From Deltaproteobacteria bacterium (lineage in GTDB: Bacteria > UBA10199 > SPLOWO2-01-44-7): DNA of 15,688 nucleotides. Position 1 is the first letter of the stretch. The number at the start of each line of letters is the position of its first letter. Of this stretch, positions 1 through 5,860 are shown in pieces. The position numbers and the translations under genes were made by a program. Under the pieces are notes generated by a model. The model was not told the origin of the DNA and searched no databases. It was given only the letters and a program-made list of their open reading frames with translations. Location: positions 1-15,688 of the forward strand of contig JAUYJH010000087.1 of the NCBI GenBank assembly GCA_030688705.1, written 5' to 3'.

Positions 1-480
1 CGTATCCATCCCCCCCTGGCCGGTGCTCACAGAAAAAGTCAGCAAAGCCTGCGCGGCCACCGGTTTGTGAGCCGCACCGCCACCCATGCCAAACTGCTGC
101 ATCATGGGCCCCATCGCCGCCATCTGTTGTTTCATTGCCACCTCGGAATACTTGAGTGATTCTTGTGGTGTGAGTTCCTGCCCCGCCTCCTGCTTGGCCT
201 GCATTTTTGCCATGAATTCGGCGTCGGCATCCTGCACACCCGCCTCTTTGGCCGATTCAACAACAACGGCGGCATAGTGTCCCGTTTTCTCAAGCTGTTT
301 TTTGACTTTATCCTGTAAAAGCGTGCTCAAACCCGTTGGATTGTCGTTTTGAAAAGAAAGCATCCCCGCGTTGACCGCGCCGACGGCGATCACTTTTTTA
401 AGCCCCTCCTCTTTTTTCTTTTTCGCCCAAACGGGACTCACGATCATCAGTCCCATTAAAATCCAGACTATTTTCTTCAT
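1..480 (-). CDS. CsgG/HfaB-like secreted protein, C-terminus cut by window edge
   Basis: The minus-strand frame is open for 160 codons from the ATG at 480 and runs off the window at base 1, so the C-terminus is missing. The start is well supported by an AGGAGG seven bases upstream. The first ~20 residues are a signal peptide (MKK, hydrophobic stretch, VWA) followed by a lysine-rich stretch. There is no lipobox cysteine, unlike true CsgG lipoproteins. The mature part matches the general pattern of CsgG-type proteins: a beta strand KKVIAVGAVN, then GLSTLLQDKVKKQLEKTGHY (the family's helix and 'tgrf.vve' strand), then a Gln/Met/Ala-rich helical region, then AAQALLTFSVSTG, which resembles the 'gA..li.g.vt' segment. 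I infer a periplasmic or envelope protein of the CsgG/curli-assembly superfamily. The MQQFGMGGG segment is unusual. Function beyond the fold is unknown. Confidence 0.6.
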   Translation of the reverse strand, partial: MKKIVWILMGLMIVSPVWAKKKKEEGLKKVIAVGAVNAGMLSFQNDNPTGLSTLLQDKVKKQLEKTGHYAAVVVESAKEAGVQDADAEFMAKMQAKQEAGQELTPQESLKYSEVAMKQQMAAMGPMMQQFGMGGGAAHKPVAAQALLTFSVSTGQGGMDT

Positions 481-506
481 TTTAAACCTCCTAAATTTTG
501 GCTTTT

Positions 507-525
507 GGTCCTCGGTCTTCGGTCC
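507..525. repeat. Heptamer tandem repeat, copy 1
   Basis: Minus-strand reading gives GGACC-GAAGACC-GAGGACC, i.e. two full heptamers of the form GARGACC plus a partial one. It lies in the 5' leader of the CsgG-like gene between its candidate -10 and its ribosome binding site. Related arrays are at 12889-12916 and 13213-13247, in the opposite orientation relative to transcription. Confidence 0.7.
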
Positions 526-530
526 GATGG

Positions 531-559
531 ATTATACATTATCCCTTAATCACCCCCAA
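531..559 (-). promoter_or_regulatory. Candidate sigma-70 promoter for the CsgG-like gene
   Basis: On the minus strand a perfect TATAAT (531-536) is preceded after 17 bases by TTGGGG (554-559), a weak -35. It would give a leader of about 45 nt that contains the heptamer repeat and ends in AGGAGG. The match is read by eye, and the -35 is poor. Confidence 0.4.
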
Positions 560-578
560 GGGGCAAAATGTGGCAGTC

Positions 579-992
579 CTAAACAGCAACAATGACCTGC
601 ACTTCGTAGCGATCCTTTTTCTTTTCGACTTTCATTTCATGAAAAGTGACCGCCTTGATTTGTGTTTTTAGAGGCTGTTTTTCGGGGTCCCATGGAATGC
701 CGTGGATCGTCGCCTTAAAATCTTTCATCTGGCACTGCGCGACGGTGAATCCAAGCCCCAACAGGCCGTCGGTTTCAAAATGATATAAAACTTCGGAGAG
801 CCATTGAACGAGGAGTTCTTCGAGCGAGTCGGCCTTGAGTTGGACAAAAATAGTTTGGGTCGGGATGCCGTCATCGATCTGGACCATACAGTCGGTCATC
901 GCCCGCGCGGCATTGGAAAATAATTCTTCCAACGTATTCCCCCACACCTTAAAACCGATATCCGCGGTGTGCGAGATGGGCTGGTAGAACAT
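579..992 (-). CDS. Archease (RtcB RNA-ligase cofactor family)
   Basis: The 137-residue protein has the archease signature throughout: N-terminal SHTADIGFKVWG (residues 7-18) with the metal-binding Asp11, ELFSNAARAM helix, the LEELLVQWLSEVLYHFET block (~58-74), HGIPWDPEK (~97-105) and IKAVTFHEM (112-120). Archease activates the 3'-phosphate RNA ligase RtcB and allows multiple turnover. No rtcB is visible in this window. The protein ends VIVAV, whereas archeases usually end in an Asp-Ile/Val that supplies a metal ligand; here the Asp position is Ala (GCT), see findings. There is no Shine-Dalgarno sequence: the 20 bases before the ATG are nearly all A/T. Length is normal for the family. Family call is secure; activity is less certain because of the C-terminal substitution. 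Confidence 0.85.
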   Translation of the reverse strand: MFYQPISHTADIGFKVWGNTLEELFSNAARAMTDCMVQIDDGIPTQTIFVQLKADSLEELLVQWLSEVLYHFETDGLLGLGFTVAQCQMKDFKATIHGIPWDPEKQPLKTQIKAVTFHEMKVEKKKDRYEVQVIVAV

Positions 993-1024
993 AAAATTAC
1001 AATTTTAATTTCTTAACCTTAGTT

Positions 1025-1060
1025 CCCTCTCCCCTTGTGGGAGAGGGTTAGGGTGAGGGG
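1025..1060. repeat. GC-rich hairpin repeat, family A, copy 1
   Basis: The stem CCCTCTCCC (1025-1033) and GGGAGAGGG (1039-1047) has a 5-base loop and is followed by TTAGGGTGAGGGG. The same architecture recurs at 1724-1757 and, inverted, at 1796-1830. The element overlaps the end of the HTH-nucleotidyltransferase gene and supplies its stop codon (TTA on the plus strand at 1048-1050). Confidence 0.75.
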
Positions 1061-1641
1061 AGCGACTCCTTTTTCACCGATTTTTTTGTTTTAAATATTT
1101 GCTTTTTATTTAAATCCAACCAGCTTTTAAGCGAACCTCCGAGAAACATCCATCCTTTGGATGCTTCTTTCAAAAAATCGCTGTCGGCCCGATTGAGATT
1201 AGCAATGTCAATTTTATAAGGCAAAGACTCTTCGTAATCGCTCTTTATTTGATGCATCTTTCTATAAATATCGTGGGGAATATCTTTTTCATCATAAACA
1301 CCGATATCCCAATCGGAATATTTTTGTGATTTTTGGCGAGCCCTCGAGCCGAACAAAACAAAAGCAGTAGTAGGATATTCGGCCTGCAACTGACTGATAA
1401 GGGTAGATATCGCCTCTAAAGAAGCCAAATGGGAATCTTCGGTTTGGATCAAAATTTCATCGGGTCTTAATCGAAGTCGGGAAAGAAGCTTCTCAAAGGC
1501 CTCCGGGAAAACGCCATGACCTGAAAGATAGTAGTGGACGGTGTTGCGATGAACCCCCAAATCCTTGGCCAAGGCCCCGATGGTGGCATAGCCCTGTTCT
1601 TCCAGAGCCCTTTCAAACCGCTTTAAATCGACAATATACAC
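1048..1641 (-). CDS. HTH domain fused to minimal nucleotidyltransferase (MNT) domain; orphan antitoxin-type protein
   Basis: The protein has 197 residues. Residues 5-60 form a helix-turn-helix region (ATIGALAKDLGVHRNTVHYY, ~19-38). Residues ~90-150 form a Pol-beta-type nucleotidyltransferase core: GSRAR (98-102), then SDWD with Asp110 and Asp112, and a third acidic strand KIDIANL (Asp145). All three predicted metal ligands are present, so the domain looks intact. MNT domains of this type are usually antitoxins of HEPN toxins, or modify them; no HEPN gene is adjacent. The HTH fusion suggests DNA binding and autoregulation. The start is GTG at 1641, with no ribosome binding site and a promoter placing +1 at that base. 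The last residues and the stop codon come from a family A repeat, so the C-terminal tail (~180-197, Lys/Ser-rich) may not be original. Confidence 0.75.
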   Translation of the reverse strand: MYIVDLKRFERALEEQGYATIGALAKDLGVHRNTVHYYLSGHGVFPEAFEKLLSRLRLRPDEILIQTEDSHLASLEAISTLISQLQAEYPTTAFVLFGSRARQKSQKYSDWDIGVYDEKDIPHDIYRKMHQIKSDYEESLPYKIDIANLNRADSDFLKEASKGWMFLGGSLKSWLDLNKKQIFKTKKSVKKESLPSP

Positions 1642-1675
1642 AATAATATTGTATATTGCATAATTATATTGTCAA
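1630..1675 (-). promoter_or_regulatory. Leaderless promoter with triple CAATATA half-sites (putative operator)
   Basis: Minus strand: TTGACA (1670-1675), 16-base spacer, TACAAT (1648-1653). A start seven bases below the -10 falls on the G of the GTG start codon at 1641, so the mRNA would be leaderless. Three copies of the half-site CAATATA overlap it: GACAATATA in the -35 (1665-1673), GCAATATAC at the -10 (1651-1659), and the inverse TATATTGTC over the start codon (1630-1638). The outer pair is a perfect 9-bp inverted repeat. This fits an autoregulated operator bound by the HTH protein (inference). Confidence 0.6.
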
Positions 1676-1723
1676 TTTCATTTTGTCTTACCACAATCCG
1701 TCAGTTTATTTTTTTATATTATT

Positions 1724-1757
1724 CCCCCGCCCTTGATGGGCGGGGGTTAGGGGGCGG
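1724..1757. repeat. GC-rich hairpin repeat, family A, copy 2 (inside the MITE-like element)
   Basis: CCCCCGCCC (1724-1732), TTGAT loop, GGGCGGGGG (1738-1746), then TTAGGGGGCGGG. This is the same layout as copy 1 with a G/C-only stem. A T-rich tract precedes rather than follows the hairpin on the plus strand, so it is not a terminator in that direction. Confidence 0.7.
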
Positions 1758-1795
1758 GTGACCGCGAAGGTGTCTTCACCCAACAGGTGCTTATC

Positions 1796-1830
1796 ACCCT
1801 CTCCCTAACCCTCTCCCCCTCAAGGGAGAG
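1796..1830. repeat. GC-rich hairpin repeat, family A, copy 3 (inverted, inside the MITE-like element)
   Basis: CACCCTCTCCCTAACC is followed by CTCTCCC (1811-1817), a 6-base loop and GGGAGAG (1824-1830). It is the inverted counterpart of copies 1 and 2. On the plus strand the stem is followed by AGAATTTTTGG, so weak terminator activity is possible but there is no gene for it to end. Confidence 0.65.
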
Positions 1831-1910
1831 AGAATTTTTGGTGACGGATTGTGGCTTACCTTCGTGGCAACTTTTGGTGCCAGTTTGCCGATAACTATAA
1901 TGAGGGAAAA

Positions 1911-2179
1911 ATGGTTCAAAAAGTGACACAAACGATTCAGGTTTATGGGGCGAACTTTCAGGTGGAGAGTGAAGAGCCTATTTCTGAAAAACAAAAACCA
2001 ATATTGAAATGTTTGCAAATGCCATAGCAGCCGGGGCAGACAATCTTTATCCCAATTTAGAGGCCTTTATTGACAACTATCCCCACATCGAAGGGATTGA
2101 CACGCGCGAACAATTTCAGACAAACGACTTGCCGCCGTTGTTGGAGTCGGTGCCGGAGTCGAAAAAGAAACGGTGGTAG
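1911..2179 (+). pseudogene. Small plus-strand gene with a frameshift, unrecognised
   Basis: An ATG at 1911, preceded by GAGGG, opens a frame (MVQKVTQTIQVYGANFQVE...) that stops after 38 codons. A -1 shift in the A-runs at 1987-1997 enters a second open frame that continues (...IEMFANAIAAGADNLY..., later LEAFIDNYPHIEGIDTREQF) to a TAG at 2177-2179. Joined, this gives about 89 residues: acidic, soluble, ending in ESKKKRW. Both halves look protein-like, while the overlapping minus-strand frames do not. One missing A in the poly-A tract explains the break. It could be a decayed gene, a sequencing or assembly error, or less likely programmed slippage; no classical X-XXY-YYZ heptamer is in the right phase. 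No family recognised. Confidence 0.45.
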
Positions 2180-2182
2180 AGA

Positions 2183-2234
2183 GAGATTGCTTCGCTGCGC
2201 TCGCAATGATATACGCAACAGCCTCGCAATGACA
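2183..2234. repeat. Partial copies of the GCAATGACA palindromic repeat (family B)
   Basis: GAGATTGCTTCGCTGCGCTC plus GCAATGA (to ~2209) matches the right half of the complete copy at 8479-8560. A second end, CCTCGCAATGACA (2222-2234), follows. It fills the spacer between the frameshifted gene and the ndk stop. Confidence 0.7.
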
Positions 2235-2239
2235 ATTTC

Positions 2240-2674
2240 TTAAATCCACTCGTAATGCATCAGATCTCCGGACTCGAAGAAGTAGCCGATTTCTGAACGG
2301 GCGGTGTCTGCGGCGTCGCTTCCGTGAGTCACATTGCGTTCGATGTTGGTTCCGAAATCTTTGCGGATGGTCCCTTCGGCCGCCTTTTCCGGATCGGTCG
2401 CCCCCATCGTGTCGCGCCAACGCTTGATCGCATTTTCTCCTTCAAGACACATCACCACGCAAGGGCCGCTCGACATATATTTTACAAGGGCGGCAAAAAA
2501 CGGTTTTCCCTGATGAACGGCGTAAAACCCCTCCGCCTTTTTAGGGGTCAGTTGCATCATTTTCATCCCGACAATTTTAAGGCCCGCGTCTTCAACCCGC
2601 TTGCAGAGCTCCCCGATGATTCCTTTTTCCAGCGCGTCCGGCTTGATGATCGCCAGCGTTTTTTCCAGTGCCAT
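2240..2674 (-). CDS. ndk: Nucleoside diphosphate kinase
   Basis: The 144-residue protein is full length for bacterial Ndk. It transfers the gamma-phosphate of ATP to NDPs through a phosphohistidine, balancing NTP and dNTP pools in the cytosol. Seen: N-terminal EKTLAIIKPDA (4-14), KPFF (57-60), the nucleotide-binding GATDPEKA (91-98) and the catalytic NVTHGSDA with His117 (114-121), followed by the EIGYFF strand. Usual families have HGSDS; here it is HGSDA. The ATG lies one base after the gyrA stop codon. Its Shine-Dalgarno AAGGAGA sits inside the last codons of gyrA, so the two genes are one transcription unit with likely coupled translation. Confidence 0.96.
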   Translation of the reverse strand: MALEKTLAIIKPDALEKGIIGELCKRVEDAGLKIVGMKMMQLTPKKAEGFYAVHQGKPFFAALVKYMSSGPCVVMCLEGENAIKRWRDTMGATDPEKAAEGTIRKDFGTNIERNVTHGSDAADTARSEIGYFFESGDLMHYEWI

Positions 2675-2675
2675 G

Positions 2676-5600
2676 TTATTCTCCTTTATCCGCCGGCGTT
2701 ATGGCGGCGATTTCTTCTTCCTCTTTTTCGGCAAGGCGCGCCACGGATGTGACCCGCTCACCCTCTTCCACATTGATAAGCCGCACCCCTTGTGTGGCTC
2801 TTCCCTGAATTGAAATGCCAGACGCTCTTGTACGTATGATTTTCCCCTTGTCGGTGACGAGCATGATGTCTTCACCCTCGGTCACCTGCATCACACCCAC
2901 AACAGGGCCGTTTTTCTCGGTAATCTTGCAGGTGAAAATTCCGGTGCCGCCGCGCGACTGCACGCGGTATTCTTTCGCTTCGGTCCGTTTTCCGTAACCT
3001 TTTTCGGTAACGGTGAGCAACATCACCTGATCGCCGTTCAAAACCTCCATGCTCACAACCTCATCCCCCTTGGCAAGATGAATGCCGCGCACGCCGCCCG
3101 CCTGCCGCCCCATGCTCCGCACATCCTCTTCATGAAAATGAATCGCCTTTCCCTGCCTTGTGGAAAGAACGATTTCCTGCTTGCCGTTGGTCAGCTTGGC
3201 GCCGACTACTTCATCCCCCGCATCCAGACCGATCGCGATAATGCCGCTGGCGCGGGGATTGTTAAAGGCGGTCAGCTCCGTTTTTTTGATGGTTCCGTTT
3301 TTGGTCACCAACACCACATGATTCCCCTCTACAAACTCTTTTACCACCATGATGGCCGCCAGCTTTTCATCCGAGGCCATCATGACCAGATTATTGATCG
3401 CCTTTCCTTTGGTGGCGCGCCCCGCCTGCGGAATTTCATGGACTTTAAGCCAATAGACTTTTCCTTTGGATGAAAAAACCAGCACGTAACTCTTGGTGGA
3501 GGCGATGAAAAGATCTTCGACAAAATCCTCCTCACGGGTGGTCATGCCGGTTTTTCCGCGCCCGCCGCGGCGCTGGGCCCGATAAAGGCTGACCGGATTC
3601 CGCTTGATGTAACCGCCATGGCTGATGGTGACCACCATCTCTTCTTCCTGAATTAAATCGTCTTCTTTGATTTCCGTCGCGGCCCCCTGAATTTCGGTGC
3701 GGCGCTCATCACCGAATTTTTCTTTGATCACTTTAAGCTCATCGGTGATGATTTTCAGAATTCTGCGCTCATCGGCCAAAATGGCTTTCAATTCCTTGAT
3801 GATCTTCTGCAACTCTTCATATTCTTCGATAATCTTGGCCCGCTCCAGACCAGTGAGCCTCTGCAGGCGCATATCCAAAATGGCCTGCGCCTGAATATCA
3901 CTCAATTTATATTTCAGCCGCAGGGCCTCTTTGGCCGCCTGCGGTTCTTTCGATTTTTTGATGAGGGCGATGATTTCGTCGATATGCTCCAGCGCGATTT
4001 TCAGGCCCTCCAGAATGTGGGCCCTCTCTTCAGCCTTGCGTAAATCATAGGCTGTGCGGCGGGTCACGACCTCTTTACGATGCTCCACGAAAAAATAGAG
4101 CATCTCTTTCAAATTAACGACCTTCGGCTGTTGGTTGATGATGGCCAGCATGATGATGCCGAAGGACTCTTCCATCGGCGTGTGTTTGTAGAGCTGATTC
4201 AAAACAATGCCGGCCACCACGCCCCTTTTAAGCTCCACCACGACGCGCATGCCGTCACGGTCCGACTCATCGCGAATATCGGAAATTCCCTCCAGCTTGT
4301 CGTCGTTCACCAAGGCGGCGATTCTTTCAACAAGACGGGCCTTGTTCACCTGATACGGAATTTCGGTGATGACAATCGCCTCGCGATCCCCCTTGGCGAT
4401 CGGCTCGATCATCGCCTTGGCGCGAATAATCAACTTGCCGCGACCGGTGTTGTAGGCGTTTTTGATTCCTTCGCGGCCGCAAAGCGCCGCTCCCGTTGGA
4501 AAATCGGGGCCTGGAATATGTTTCATCAATTCCGGTATCGTGATTTTCGGGTTTTCAATCATGGCAACAAGGCCGTTGACCAATTCTTTCAAATTATGAG
4601 GCGGAATTTTGGTCGCCATGCCGACGGCAATGCCGTCGGAGCCGTTGAGCAGAAGATTGGGAATTTTGGAAGGGAGCACCACCGGCTCCACGGTGGAGCC
4701 GTCGAAATTGGGGACGAAATCGACCGTATCTTTGTCGATATCTTCCAATATCTCTTCTGCAATTTTGGTCAATCGTGCTTCCGTATAACGGTAGGCTGCT
4801 GCACTGTCACCGTCTATGGAGTTGTGGACAAACACGCCAGAGGCCAGAGCAAAATTATGGGTCCCATCAACGGTTAAATCATAAACATCGGCACTGCCTG
4901 CAGGTTTAACAGATAGAACTTTATGATTTAAATGTGCGGTATTTTCCGTGCAAAGTTCACTACCTTTGCGCAATTTTTCAATCTCGCTGATTTGATCGTT
5001 GGGCATCTCTAAAAAGCCCATGCTTGTCATTCCGGCGAAAGCCGGAATCCAGTGTTTGTATGATTTTCTGGACCCCGGCTTTCGCCGGGGTGACATTTTT
5101 AGGGATGCCATATTGCAGGCATCGGCAAGGCGATGAGCAAATACCCACTTGTTATCGTGAGGATTGTAGACCTCTTCATAGCCTTTCAAGTCTTTATCCT
5201 CTCCAGCGTAAAGTCGGCTGTATAAAGGCATCAACGAACTGCCCGATTGTAAAAATTGGGCTTCGCAATAGGTTCCATCGCGCAACATAAAGCGATGGTC
5301 GGGTGTACATGTAATCTGTTCCCCACTATCAAGCGTGACACGGACAATGGGTGCATTTGATTTTGTAAGCCTTGGCGCTCGAATGGGGGCCATTTTGATA
5401 CTGCCGTCTGAAGTGATGGTGTAAGTAAAGTGGGTTTTGCCTTGGGCATTGTCTTGCACCAGATCGAGAAAGGATTTGGTTGATCCATCCGCCAATCGAA
5501 CTTTCGTATCTCCTGTAAAGCATCCAAAATTCCCCTGCCCGTCGATCAAGGGATAGCGCATGTTCCAGTCTTGGGCCATGCGAACCAAAGTATCGTAGAC

Positions 5601-5849
5601 CGCGGCATCGCCGTGGGGATGGTATTTTTTCAAAACCTCGCCGACGACACCGGCGCACTTGGAATAACGCTTGCTGGAGAGAAGCCCCTCGCGAAACATG
5701 GCGTAGAGAATGCGGCGATGGGCCGGTTTTAAGCCATCCCGGATGTCGGGAAGGGCTCTACCGATGATCACGCTCATCGCGTAGCTCAAGTAAGAGCTCT
5801 TCATCTCTTCTTCAATGTTGACCGAAATCAATTCCGCAGATTTGACCAT
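2676..5849 (-). CDS. gyrA: DNA gyrase subunit A precursor with in-frame intein
   Basis: The precursor has 1057 residues; removing the 234-residue intein (110-343) leaves 823, normal for GyrA. The subunit cuts and religates DNA in the gyrase A2B2 complex to introduce negative supercoils. N-extein: IEEEMKSSYLSYAMSVIIGRALPDIRDGLKPAHRR, winged-helix region and HPHGDAAVYD (77-86). The C-extein resumes SIDGDSAAAYRY, with the catalytic Tyr at precursor 355 (mature 121). The tower and coiled-coil (IPNLLLNGSDGIAVGMAT onward) follow. The beta-pinwheel C-terminal domain contains the GyrA box QRRGGRGKTG (~760), which separates gyrase from ParC, and ends in a short acidic tail EKEEEE. Residue 82, equivalent to E. 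coli Ser83, is Ala. There is no Shine-Dalgarno; the promoter lies 11 bases upstream. ndk follows directly. No gyrB in the window. Confidence 0.97.
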   Translation of the reverse strand: MVKSAELISVNIEEEMKSSYLSYAMSVIIGRALPDIRDGLKPAHRRILYAMFREGLLSSKRYSKCAGVVGEVLKKYHPHGDAAVYDTLVRMAQDWNMRYPLIDGQGNFGCFTGDTKVRLADGSTKSFLDLVQDNAQGKTHFTYTITSDGSIKMAPIRAPRLTKSNAPIVRVTLDSGEQITCTPDHRFMLRDGTYCEAQFLQSGSSLMPLYSRLYAGEDKDLKGYEEVYNPHDNKWVFAHRLADACNMASLKMSPRRKPGSRKSYKHWIPAFAGMTSMGFLEMPNDQISEIEKLRKGSELCTENTAHLNHKVLSVKPAGSADVYDLTVDGTHNFALASGVFVHNSIDGDSAAAYRYTEARLTKIAEEILEDIDKDTVDFVPNFDGSTVEPVVLPSKIPNLLLNGSDGIAVGMATKIPPHNLKELVNGLVAMIENPKITIPELMKHIPGPDFPTGAALCGREGIKNAYNTGRGKLIIRAKAMIEPIAKGDREAIVITEIPYQVNKARLVERIAALVNDDKLEGISDIRDESDRDGMRVVVELKRGVVAGIVLNQLYKHTPMEESFGIIMLAIINQQPKVVNLKEMLYFFVEHRKEVVTRRTAYDLRKAEERAHILEGLKIALEHIDEIIALIKKSKEPQAAKEALRLKYKLSDIQAQAILDMRLQRLTGLERAKIIEEYEELQKIIKELKAILADERRILKIITDELKVIKEKFGDERRTEIQGAATEIKEDDLIQEEEMVVTISHGGYIKRNPVSLYRAQRRGGRGKTGMTTREEDFVEDLFIASTKSYVLVFSSKGKVYWLKVHEIPQAGRATKGKAINNLVMMASDEKLAAIMVVKEFVEGNHVVLVTKNGTIKKTELTAFNNPRASGIIAIGLDAGDEVVGAKLTNGKQEIVLSTRQGKAIHFHEEDVRSMGRQAGGVRGIHLAKGDEVVSMEVLNGDQVMLLTVTEKGYGKRTEAKEYRVQSRGGTGIFTCKITEKNGPVVGVMQVTEGEDIMLVTDKGKIIRTRASGISIQGRATQGVRLINVEEGERVTSVARLAEKEEEEIAAITPADKGE
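4821..5522 (-). other. GyrA mini-intein, 234 residues
   Basis: The intein interrupts GQGNFG/SIDGDS. Splice block A is CFTGDTKV with Cys1. Block B is ITCTPDHRFML (intein 70-80) with the Thr-x-x-His motif (Thr73, His76). Block F is VYDLTVDGTHNFAL (~213-226). Block G is FVHN with His233-Asn234 and Ser as +1 residue. All splicing residues are present, so it should be active. No LAGLIDADG motifs exist. The stretch between B and F (~85-200) is short and contains EEVYNPHDNKWVFAHRLADA, which resembles the flank of an HNH homing endonuclease whose core is missing, plus a palindromic repeat (5002-5109). It is therefore probably an endonuclease-decayed intein. The insertion point differs from the mycobacterial GyrA inteins, which sit at the active-site Tyr-Thr. 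Confidence 0.93.
5002..5109. repeat. Palindromic repeat element in frame inside the GyrA intein (family C)
   Basis: The core 5025-5095 consists of TGTCATTCCGGCGAAAGCC-type and GGCTTTCGCCGGGGTGACA-type arms, which are imperfect inverted copies of each other. It is flanked by a further near-perfect 14-bp inverted pair: GGCATCTCTAAAAA (5002-5015) and TTTTTAGGGATGCC (5096-5109). The whole is 108 bp, a multiple of three, and reads through as intein residues ~139-174 (including SPRRKPGS and HWIPAFAGMT). These peptide strings are what such genomic repeats typically encode. Confidence 0.8.
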
Positions 5850-5860
5850 AATGGCAGGGG

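Larger units (their letters stand above)
1691..1854. mobile_element. MITE-like element, 164 bp, 13-bp terminal inverted repeats, 4-bp target duplication
   Basis: The left end CCACAATCCGTCA (1691-1703) and right end TGACGGATTGTGG (1842-1854) are perfect 13-bp inverted repeats. They are immediately flanked by the direct repeat CTTA (1687-1690 and 1855-1858), as expected for a target-site duplication. There is no coding capacity. Inside lie two family A hairpin repeats in opposite orientation. A non-autonomous element mobilised by a transposase elsewhere is the simplest reading; the parent IS family cannot be named from the window. Confidence 0.7.

Noticed and set aside
1025..1830. The three GC-rich hairpins as a CRISPR array
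   Set aside because: Only three copies, in different orientations, with irregular spacing and no spacers of constant length or cas genes.
1896..1901. Perfect TATAAT before the frameshifted plus-strand gene
   Set aside because: It would start transcription 2-3 bases before the ATG and exclude the GAGGG ribosome binding site, and no good -35 is at the right distance.
1747..2018. Two minus-strand open frames in the accessory patch
   Set aside because: They are made of MITE and hairpin repeat sequence and lie antisense to the better-supported plus-strand frame; no ribosome binding site.
4080..4877. Long plus-strand open frame (265 codons) opposite gyrA
   Set aside because: It is antisense to the conserved GyrA breakage-reunion and coiled-coil region, has no recognisable domain and is explained by codon bias of gyrA.
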